From positions 185,827 to 249,826 of the forward strand of contig JBAMDO010000064.1 of assembly GCA_037074765.1 (NCBI GenBank): a DNA stretch of 64,000 bases. The letters run 5' to 3'. Shown here in pieces: positions 12,481-22,800 of the stretch. A program made the translations under genes and the position numbers. The stretch comes from Mansonella perstans. Taxonomy: Eukaryota > Nematoda > Chromadorea > Rhabditida > Onchocercidae. The first letter of the stretch is position 1. Each line of letters opens with the position of its first letter. Below the pieces are notes generated by a model. That model saw only the letters and a list, made by a program, of their open reading frames with translations, had not been told where the DNA came from and ran no database searches.

Positions 12481-15400
12481 TTAATCGATTATCTAATTAA
12501 TTGAATGATAGAAGAGAACTAACAACATCATTAGATAGGTTCATTTATCGTTATAATTATGAATATTCCTTGTTTTCTCATAAAGTAGTAGGAAAAAGAA
12601 TAATTGCGGGAATTAGAAATAAATTTGCACTTTTTAAAATTCCAATTACTTTTGGAAATAAGTGAAGAAAAGAGTAGATTTTTGAATTAAAAAGAATTTT
12701 TATAGTTATTTGTTATCAAATCGAGATTGTTTAATATGATATCACTCATTCATTACTGTCCGAACATAGGGTTGCGAATGAATATGACATTCGATAACAT
12801 TGTTTTTTTTGATCTCTTCAATTCCTAAGAAGAGCTTTAAATGTTTGTCCAAAGAGAAGTTCTGAAGAACTGCTATCCAATTGTCATATAATGGAATTAA
12901 AAATGAAAAAGAATAGAACTGAAAATACTAGTAATGAAGTAGCAACAGAAAAAAAAATCCATCGTTATTTCATTGATAGTTTGATGGAATAAAGTAACAA
13001 TTACTGAGATAATTGAATTAAAATAAATTGCAAATCAGTCATAAGAAATTAAATTAATCGATAACTCCTATGTTGTCTGTAAACAGAATTAATCCTCAAG
13101 CGATGTTTTCTTCCAAGTTCCTCTTATGTGAGCAGGGTATTTGGAAGAACATTTGTTCTTCACTGTTTTACCTCTACAATTTTCTTGTACATTCCCTCTA
13201 ATCACTTTGCCTACGCACATAAGTAGATATTTGTATTGCATACTTATCAGTTAATGATAATACTTGAAAATGAGTAAACAAAATTATGTGACAATTAATT
13301 AACTATTAGAAAGCTTATAAATCGTTGTCTAATTTGACACTTTTTTTTTCAAATTACTTCCGGTTATTTCTATGAGAAGAAAAATTTGTAGAAAATATAT
13401 TCTTTTTCTTTTCTTTCAAATATGAAAAATTTATCCTTAAGACAGTTGACAAAAAAATATAAGATTTGCCCTGACATGATTTCTTTTTGTTAGATTTGCA
13501 TATTTAATATTTCAGTAGCTTTATTTTGTTTCTGAGTACTTTTTTTTTGTTATTGTTCTAAAGAATTTTCATTTTTTTATTCGGACTTTGTATCATTTTG
13601 CATTTTCATGTTCAGAAATAAAAATTTCGTTCATCACTTTGCCAGATAATTAAAAAAGTTTTTACTGGGATAGTTTCATCGAAATACGAAGAAATATCAA
13701 TCGAATATCTTTATTGAATTTCTTTATTTAGAAATTTAACGACTAATTAGCATAATTAACGAGCTAAAGTAAAGCAAAGTCTGTCGTCTGTCGTGGAAGT
13801 GATAATGTAAGAATCAGCACAGACAAATAATGCAGATGGAATCGTTCACTTAGATCATAGGTAATTGTCGAAAAAAGTTTGTTTCTATTTTTGAAATGAC
13901 GAATGAGTGTAGTAACTGAAATAGGTTGGAGGCTTCAGAAAGTAGAAAGAAGAGTTACTAAAAGGCCATGACTTGTAACAGTAGCACAGTTGAAAAAACT
14001 TTATTCGAAATAAGTAAACAATAAATAATGAGTTTGTTTACTTGATCAATCAAATTATGATGAATGAACATCATTAAGCGAATCGCTAACCCAATATTAA
14101 TCAAATATGAATTAACGAATTAATACAAATTAATGAATTAACACGAGTTAATACGAATTAACCGAACATTAACCGAATACGCTAACGAATACGCTCATAA
14201 TACACTCAAGGTCAAGATGAGGTCAAGGGGTTAGGATATTCGAAAGAAAGAATTTTACGATTTGTAACAGTACTCAAGATACAAAACATCAAAGAATCTT
14301 GCGCTTTATAACAAGCTCACAGATTTGAATCACAGAATGAAGCAATCATAAATGATGACTCGGAAGCTTTGATCTTTACAATAAAATAATAAATATAAAG
14401 GTGACTCAGTGTCGTTTCTTTCTTAAGCATTTTTCATTAATAGATTTTTGTTGCTTTTGTGCAGAATAAATCTTTAACAAGTGAGTCTAAGTGGTTTTTT
14501 CCATAAATCTTATTTCTGTCATCAAATATATAAAATTTGGAAAATACAATAATAAATCAATTTATAACAATTCTGGATAATTTCAAAGAAATAACAAATG
14601 TAAATTTACTTTATCTCAGAGCCAAATAATTTTATAGTACAATTATTTTGGTTTTTCCCAATAGTAGAACCTGGAGAGAAAGAAATCGCGGAGCTATAGG
14701 TGATGGTGAAATGGAAAACTGCCTTTAGTGAATGACTTCATCTCTTTCGTGCATAAATAAAGGGTTAAATATTGATAGATTCACGAACATGAGACCATAT
14801 CTTATCAGTGGATAATTTGTCTGTTTCAATTCGAAGAAATACAATCACTGTTTTGGAACAAAGGATATTATTACCTGTGATTATTAATTAACTAAGAATA
14901 TTAATTAACAAAATTAACTATGCAACAAGGAACTGAAAGTAGCATATGCATTATTCTTTTCAATTTAACTCATCAAAATATTTCTACAAAAGATTGCTTC
15001 GGTTTTTCTCGACAAAGTATTCATAGCTCACGATTAAATAAAACGCTTTTCATGATCTTCATTGGTTACACTTCACCACTCAGGTATTACCACCAGTAAT
15101 ATATGAAAGGTAATTAAACTAGATGGATTTTATGCTGTGTACTTGGATGATATTGTACAAAAATGCGTCTAAATTCGTAAATTTCATCAAATATGCTGAA
15201 TATTTCACTGACAATAATAAAATATCATATAATTGCAATAAACAACCAAAAAATGATCCTAACAAAATGAGTTGATAAACCGGCTAAAAAATGACCTAAT
15301 TAATGGTCACATCTGTTAATTCTGAATGGCACATTTCTAGAAAATCACAGTGAGTAAATTTCACAGAGAAAAGTGAGCCATAAATTATGACCTTTAGATA

Positions 15401-15796
15401 AGATTTAATTTAAAAACAGACCTGATAGAAGGCTGTTCTGTTTTCCTGAAACATTACAGTTCTTTTTTCTTTCGATGGAAATTAGTTCCTATTTCAGCCA
15501 TATGAACATGCTTCAGTTGTAATTGTCAATCATTTTCCTTCATTCTTCCCTAAGCCGAAGATACAACGACAAAAGCTTTTAAAATTTGTCTTTTACATTA
15601 TCGAATTCTTTGTACAATGAAAATTTCGATTACAAATGATTCATTGAGTTAGAACGATAGAATGGATTTGATTTTGAGCGAAATGTCACACTCAGAATGA
15701 TTATGAAAAGAAAAATGGAAAAAAAAGAGAAGGCAACAATATTTCAAACAAAGGACTGAAAAAACGAATAACTAAAAATTGTGCGAATTTTATGTA
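12481..15796. other. Non-coding interval between innexin and sld-2 3' ends
   Basis: About 3.3 kb between two genes that converge on it: the innexin on plus and sld-2 on minus. I see no open frame resembling a protein and no RNA gene. The only distinctive content is an imperfect AT-rich repeat near 14.1 kb. Confidence 0.6.
14107..14195. repeat. Imperfect tandem repeat of an AATTAAC/GAATTAATAC-type unit
   Basis: The segment is built from variants of GAATTAAC, AATTAATAC and CGAATACGCTAA repeated head to tail with drift (for example ATGAATTAACGAATTAATAC, then ATTAACCGAATACGCTAACG). It looks like a small degenerate minisatellite of 8-18 base units. There is no evidence of a function. Confidence 0.6.
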
Positions 15797-18431
15797 TCAC
15801 CGTTTGTTTCGAGTTCTTCGCCATTTTCTGAAATTTTTCTTTGCTGTTGATGTACCATGCACGTAACTCTTTTTCATCTTCAAACGTCGATAATTTTCAT
15901 TTTTCCCTCTTGTTTTTCTCCTCAAACAATCTTTTTCACAGGAAAATGGTTTTTGCTGTTCTTCCTTGCATAGGTTGTTCGATCCTTGCGAGTCATTTTC
16001 CGGATTTTTCACATTTTCATCTTTAGTGACTGACTGAAGGGAATTTAAACTGACACCTTCCTGAAAAAACAAGAAATGAGAAAAATTTACATTTCCATAG
16101 ATACATAAAACCAGAATTTGAACAATTAACATGAATACAACACTTTTCGAAAAAAATTTTCCAAAATTTTTTAAAGTTCTGAAAATTACCTTTTCATTTT
16201 CAATATCACTAACTGAACCCAGTAAACTGCTTAAGCGACGACAGACGATCGGTCGTGATAATAGCAGAGGTTTTCGTGGCGATAATAATATTTCATTATA
16301 CGATGAAGGATGCTTCCGTGGAGAACGACGAATGACCTGTTCATCTGGTCGCACTATATATGAAAAAAGAAGCATAAATTAGAAAAATCTAGCAAAATGT
16401 GATTTTTAATGATTTCCATTAATGCTTCTGTTTTAGGGAAGTGTGAAAAAAAGCCGAAACATGAAAATGCAGCAAACAAAATGTTGCTGTAAAAAATTTG
16501 TTTCTATCGCTACTAGCAATTTCAGAAAAGTAAATAAAATTCTTCTTTCTTATCAATTTGGAAAGTAAATCATGCAAATATAACAAATAATAAAAGTAAG
16601 TTAACTTACATTGAGCGACGAGAGATTCACTTCCCGGTACTACAAAACTAGCAGACGGCTGAAAAAATTTTTTTCGTTTTAGAATTAATAACTGAATAAT
16701 TTTATGTGATGAAATAAATTAATGAATGATGTCTCAATTTGATTTCTAAAAAAGATACTATCTGTATGTTTTGAAAGATGTCTGGTTCCAATGCACTGGT
16801 TAAGCTTCGATGTGCTGGTTTGAAAGGAGAACTGGTTTTTCCGAGTGTTGTCGAACGAACCAACGATGATGAAGGGTGTTTTCGTGGTGATCGTCTTAAT
16901 AATGGTGAATCCTCTAAAATGCAAGATAAATAACTATAGGATATAAAAGAGCAACTTAAATCCGGGTTAACGGAAATCTTAATTTGTCAAAAAAAATTCA
17001 AATGCGATTTTCCCAAAATAAACCGGTTATTTATTCGAGGATCACTTTTTGGCTGTAAGATATTAAGAGCTTTCTGATTTTTACATACTCAATAATCAAA
17101 CATCAATTACGAACATTATAGATCCTTGAAATCCATCCATTTCATTTTGCTAAATTTAAAATAACTTACTAGTCTGAAGTGGTGCTTTTTTCTCTGAAGG
17201 AAGCACCACATCAACACGTTGTTTCTTTAAAACTGGCTGCAAACTTTCTCCAGATTCAAAAAATTTAAGTACATAAGATACTATCAATACAGCACTGTAA
17301 ACTCTAGAAAAAGAAATAACTAAGAAACCTGGTATGCTTAACAAAAATCTTTTAAGACGTGGACCAAATTAACAAAAAATCAAGTAAAATTTAATATTTG
17401 CTCAATCTAATTGTAAGCGCCAGTTTTCTTTTCATTTTTTTTAAAAATTATTTTTCGATCGCAACAATTTCATCTCCATCTTCCTTTTCATATAATTGGA
17501 ATTCCTTCTTCCAAGGAATAGAGATGCGATGGCAATGATCAATCTAATAACTACGATCTTCATGTTCTTTCTTTCCTTCTTGATGTATCCTAATTAATTT
17601 ATGAGTTCAATCGTATTTGGATTTGTGAAAATCCGGGAAAACATCGGAAATTGCTACTGGGCATATTATCTCAGATGATTTAATTTCCTGGATTAATATG
17701 TTAACTGCTCATACAACCGAATATTAAACATATTGCGATTCAGCTAGTAATAAAATCAATTAATTTCGATAAATTGTGTTCTAGGCAAACGACCATACTT
17801 GGATATAAATTACGGTAAGTAGATCTTTAGTGCGAACATAATTTGGCAAGAGATTAAATTCGGAATGAACAACTCCTGAACAAATTTAAACAAAAAAATT
17901 TGAAATCTACAGCTAAGCGAGCATGACAGTATCAAACAAATTATGATACTTCAGGAAGACAATCCTTTTCATCGAATGATCTTTTGAGCTTCACTTTAGA
18001 AATTGGTTTCGAGATTACTTTTTTCAGCGGATGCAACTTCAAATATTCATCTAAAACAACCAGAAGCAAAAATTATTAGGAAATCCTTGCTTTTATTATC
18101 AATATTTGATGCCAAACCAAAGTGGTTGAATTTTTTCATTCTTCTTTATACATTTAAAAAGATCAATTATCGTTAGCAATTTCAACGTTATCAATGGCTA
18201 TTTTTTGTATTGAAATTTGAGAATTATAAAAAATTCTTTTGTTTATAATGAATCTGAAAATACAAAAAAGTGTTCCATAATTTATTGAAAAAAAAAGAAA
18301 AAAACTGATATTTTACAGATGTAATTACCTTTGATGTGTGATGGAGCAATCAATTCGATTTCTTCTTTGCTTGGTGAATGTTCATTGAGCTGTTTAAAAA
18401 TTTGCAACCAACGTTGATAACGTTCGCTCAT
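15797..18431 (-). CDS. sld-2: SLD-2 / Sld2-DRC1 (RecQL4 N-terminus-like) replication initiation protein
   Basis: Replication-origin firing factor that, once phosphorylated by CDK, is bound by the BRCT protein TopBP1/MUS-101 (known for the yeast and C. elegans proteins). Confident exons, high to low: 18329-18431, 17950-18050, 17170 to about 17303, 16759-16913, 16610-16658, 16190-16353, 15797-16060. A 62-nt exon at 17814-17875 would bridge the phase between the second and third and gives about 343 aa in total; it is tentative. The N-terminus has the Sld2 pattern W(8)-x-x-x-F, HSPSKEEIE, then EYLKLHPLKK. The C-terminus carries the RecQL4/Sld2 motif NENYRRLKMKKSYVHG followed by a basic stretch (KKNFRKWRRTRNKR). 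In between, two exons each encode RRSPRKHPSS within an SP-rich region. No helicase domain is present. The start is the first Met before the Trp motif. The identity rests on the two terminal motifs. Confidence 0.8.
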
Positions 18432-19365
18432 TTTCAAAATTCCCAACTTCTTTTTTTTTCCTCAAAGTATTAACTTAATTTAGAGGAATGTTGCACAACT
18501 TTTTTTAATTGCAAGCAAATTTTAATAAAAAACAGTTATTGACCGTCAAATGATACTTTACCATTCTCGATCAATAAACAACGAGTAAAATAGAAAAAGT
18601 AATAGGCTTATTTAATTTCTGATATATATATTAAATAATTTACTTATTTTATTAGTTTTCTTATTTATGGTTTGTCGAATTAAGCCCGCATATATTTCCA
18701 TTACTCCAGTTCTTCAGTATATGTATTTATATTTTTTGATTATATTTATAGGTTCATTAAATGGTTGTAACTTAGCCCTAGAAAAGAATGCATTATGGAA
18801 ATTAAATTAATCAAAAAAATTTTGAAAAAAAGATCGTAACAACAGATACTGTCACATCATAATCATATTAGACAAACTTTTAGGGAAAAATAAATTTAGT
18901 CTTTTCTGATTTTTCTCTTAATAATATGGCATTGATTTTTTAGAAATGAAAGAAAATTAAATTTTAAAAAAAATGTTAAATTTTTCTCAAAATTATTTCG
19001 AATAAATTGTTAACCAATGAAAAGGCGGAATTTATAACGATTAAAAAATCGTCGAAAAATTGCAACAATATTAATAACAATAACAAACGTTAATTCATAC
19101 TTGAAAGATATGCTAAATTTCAAATTTTGCATTATTTGCACAAAAATTTTAATAAGCCTAAAATTGACGTACGAGCGGGAATATTTAATTTTTAGCCGTT
19201 GCTTCGCCCAAAAATTAAATAAAAAGATCAAAAAGCAGGAAAATAGCATAGCATAGGTAAAGTCCACTTTTGGGATAAACAAATTAAATCAACAAATAAC
19301 TCGTAGAACACAGTGGTTTTTTTCTCTTTTTCAAAAGATTCAAAAAAAAAAAAACAATTTTTAAA

Positions 19366-19377
19366 TTTGGCGCTAAA
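19366..19377. promoter_or_regulatory. E2F/DP-type site TTTGGCGCTAAA
   Basis: TTTGGCGC is a perfect match to the E2F/DP core TTTSSCGC. The 12-mer reads TTTAGCGCCAAA on the other strand, so it is nearly palindromic. It lies 0.94 kb upstream of the sld-2 start and 0.49 kb upstream of rme-8. An S-phase gene such as sld-2 is a natural E2F target; the assignment is inference. Confidence 0.45.
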
Positions 19378-19800
19378 TTTTCCTGAAAATTTTCTTTTTC
19401 TCGTCCCGAAACTTTTCTAATATTTCATTGCATGCAAACAAAATGCAATTTTGTGTTTTGTTATTGTTTATTTCTTTTCTGTGAGACTATTTGTTAGTGC
19501 TGGGAAGTATTTAGAAAAAGGAAGTTTTTCAAATTTTTAAAATTTTTTTTTGTAAATTAAATTTTGCATTTGAAAATTTTTAGTAATGTAAAAAAGTATT
19601 AAGAATGGGTTATTATGCTAATAATTTTTATATTTCTTATTGGAAACGTTCAACAAAAAAAAAAAAAAAAATAAAAATAAAAAAAATATTTATTTAGAAA
19701 AGCGAAAATTTATCATAGCTTTGTAATGTTATTTATTTTCTCATGCTAGGAGTAAATAATGTTGTAAATTGTAAAGTTATATAAATATGAATTTAAATTA

Positions 19801-19807
19801 TTTTTAG
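19801..19807 (+). promoter_or_regulatory. Candidate SL trans-splice acceptor upstream of rme-8
   Basis: TTTTTAG follows AT-rich DNA and leaves a 59-base leader before the ATG at 19867, with no good donor seen just upstream. This fits a trans-splice acceptor or the end of a 5' UTR intron. Confidence 0.4.
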
Positions 19808-19866
19808 ATAAATCTTGTGATTGATGTAAATGTAAAGAAGGAATAAGGCAGAAGCGAAACATTGTA

Positions 19867-22800
19867 ATGGCATCATTTTCTGCTGATAATCGTGATATCA
19901 TTTGTTATTTAGTAACAAAACATTCTTGGAAGGGAAAGTTAGTTATACGTTTGTAAAATGTTTTTATTTTTCCCCAAAAATTATCTGACATTTTCGTATG
20001 TTTTTTTTTGAAAATATGAGAAAACAGAAATTATTGAACATGTAAATTAAAATACATTGTACTCAAGTATAAAGAGTGATAAAAAAAAACTACAAGCAAT
20101 ATTTCTGTACGATGTTTCTTTCATATTTATATTTATATTTTGATATTATTTACAGATACAAAAGGATATTTTCAATTGGCACGCTAGCCGTAACAACTTA
20201 TAATCCTTCTACACTTGAAATAACAAATCAGGTTTGTAATTCTTTTTTTTTTTTTTTTTTTTAAATCCTAGCAGGTCTAAGTGTTGAAACGCAATGAAAG
20301 TACTGAGATTAATGGTTTTAATGTGAGAGTATGCAGAATAATTAAAATTCAAATAGCAGCAGTGAAAATTTACATTTGGTGCTAACATTGAATTAATAAC
20401 AGCTCTACAGATTAATCCATTTCGTCAATCACATATTCTGTTTCTGTTTAGGGAATCAATATTTCATTTCTGTTTTGATTTTCAGTGGCTGTACGAGGAT
20501 TTTATAACAATCAGGCCATTGTCGCGTTTGCCACAAGGTCAGGATGAATTTACCATCCAAATTCGTTCCAAACGAAAAAATGATACGATGCGGTTTTCAT
20601 CGGAATACACACAAGAAATTTTATCGGATGCTCTTATGCATATGCCAAAATTTTCCGATGCACAACCTGAAACACGGGTTAAATTTCATAAACTTCATCT
20701 TAAACTTCGCAACTATCGTAGATTTAAGTTTTGAACCAGTTAGATTTGATCTTAATTTCTGCTCTTTTTGGTACTGTTTTCTGCTTCAGATCTGCAATAA
20801 CTAATATAAAAAAATGGTTCCATTTGATATAATTTTAAAGCTTTAATTAATTAGTTGATAGCTCATTTTGGCACTTCAGACTTGCTAAACAGCATAAAAA
20901 AACAGTATAAAAATCATTGCTGAACAACATATAATATTATTTTAAGTAGGGCATAATATGATTTTAGGATTTTAACGGCTACAAACATGATTGGTTGGAT
21001 CGCCGTATACCCGTTCTGCTGCGAACAAAAAGCTATTCATTAGAAAGGCTAAATAATAACGGTGAAGTGACTGTATCGTACGCATACCGGCGTATGAAAT
21101 CCATTGTTTTAGTGAGTAGTTGTAAAATTTCTTAAGTTTGAAGCTTGATTTTCCTTGAAGAATTTCATACAATAAACAAAGCTTTATCTCTACTTATTAT
21201 CAGAAATGTTTGACCCATTATGAACGGAAGTTCTTCTAACGTTGAAAAAAATGTTTGAATTATTTTTTAGATACAAGGTTATCAGAATGGATTTGTTATA
21301 GAAATGGATGAACAACGCCGCCGAGTTTGTTTTATTTCGTTTTTTTTTCTTCACTTTTCTTTATAATTATTAAAGTCTTTATTATGTCCAAGTTTTTAGA
21401 ATTTTCATATTCCGTGAAAGATGTGATTTTTCAAACCTTACTTGAATCTCGAGCCTAATTTGTGCAGCATTTCAATTTTCGACTCAAAAATAAAAGGAAT
21501 GGAAAATAAAATTTTGGTGAGAGATGGAACTGTAATAAAAGGATCTTTTATTTGTTAATGTCAACATAGAAAATAACATTTCCTTTAAGATATGATATAC
21601 TGAGATATAAGATAAGATGCGCTTAGCACCTCAGGCTATTATGTGCTTCTCGAACAGTCACTGAAATATCGCCAATGAAGTAAAAGAAGTTCAACTGATG
21701 TTTTTTTATGTTCCAGCATTTGTTTGTGTGTGAACAGTATGAAGATCTGATCTCTGTGATTCGACAAATGGCAGCAACCTATTTGGGGTTTTCAATACCG
21801 GTTGCAAAAGAAGGAATCACTTTAGAACAATTTGTGCTAACACGTTTAGGTTTGTGTAGGTCAGTTTTGTTCGATTACTGTGCTATTTTCAGTTGTTATA
21901 TCTAATTTAAATTGCAGCATTAATGGTATATTAGGATTTTATATTATAGAGCAGTACTTAGTAATTTATCACTGTTTGTTTTTATTTTTACAATTTTTAT
22001 GAAGATTTCGATCAAATTTTTTCAACTGTAAATGCTAGATAGGTTATTCGATTTTCAGCCGTGATGAACAGCTAACTTCGTATGTTGAATTTAAAGTTCA
22101 GAAGTTTACATCGCGACAGTTTCCTTCAGTGAAGCGATTGCTATGTTTGAGTAGCACTTGCATTATTGAACGAGATCCGGCAACTTACACAGCAATTTGT
22201 GCACGGCCATTAAAAACCGTTCGTCTTGTTTTGTTAAACCTTTATCAATGATAATTTTTTTTTGGTTTTAGAGATTTGGGGAGTTAAACATGCTCAGTTA
22301 AATATGCATCGAGAAGTTTTCTTGAAATAAGTCCATTATTCTATTGTTCTTTTCACAATTACAGCTCGTTTACTAAGATTTCTTGTGCATCCAATTTTTT
22401 TTTTTGCCTTATTTATGTTTATTTTATCTAATTCCTTTCGTTTTTCTTAATTCAAATTTTCAAAATCCATTCATAAAAATTATAAGACAATATTAGTTAA
22501 GATTTTCAGTGTCAGTAACAAAGGGATCGTAAAGTATGAGTTATATAATTCTTTTTTGGATTTCTGAAACCACTTGCTTATTTATTGCATCTTTCTTCCA
22601 GGTGTTCTGAATTCCTGATTTACTCGTATCTTGTACCTCAAATTTAGCTCATCTATCAATGAGATGATGGGAATTCAGACTTGTGTTTGATAATCTGAGT
22701 TTGCTGAGCTTAATCAATTGGTAGATGTTCACGTCTTTTATCCTCTAATCATTTCTACATATTTCGTAGTTTTTTTTATTTTTCTTTTTTATTTTTGAAG

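Larger units (their letters stand above)
18432..19866. promoter_or_regulatory. Divergent promoter region between sld-2 and rme-8
   Basis: The two start codons face away from each other across about 1.4 kb of AT-rich DNA. It contains one E2F-type palindrome (19366-19377) and, on the rme-8 side, a TTTTTAG acceptor about 60 bases before the ATG. A 90-codon minus-strand open frame at 19010-19282 is composed of hydrophobic and Lys/Arg residues with no family features, and I do not regard it as a gene. Confidence 0.55.

Noticed and set aside
15841..16382. Plus-strand open frames of 61 and 83 codons
   Set aside because: They are antisense shadows of the sld-2 exons, whose minus-strand frame carries the Sld2 motifs.
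17441..17563. 40-codon minus-strand frame starting MKIVVIRLIIAIASLFLG, resembling a signal peptide
   Set aside because: It lies inside an sld-2 intron, is very short and is followed only by Lys/Met/Asn-rich sequence. Chance is the simplest explanation.
19010..19282. 90-codon minus-strand open frame between sld-2 and rme-8
   Set aside because: Composition is Phe/Ile/Lys/Arg-heavy as expected from AT-rich noise, with no domain, no nearby acceptor arrangement, and a position inside a divergent promoter.
20678..20734. Extension of rme-8 exon 3 through [18 protein letters not shown]
   Set aside because: Joining at the next donor throws the following exon out of frame. Splicing at CGG|GTTAAA keeps the frame and gives the RME-8-like sequence [13 protein letters not shown].
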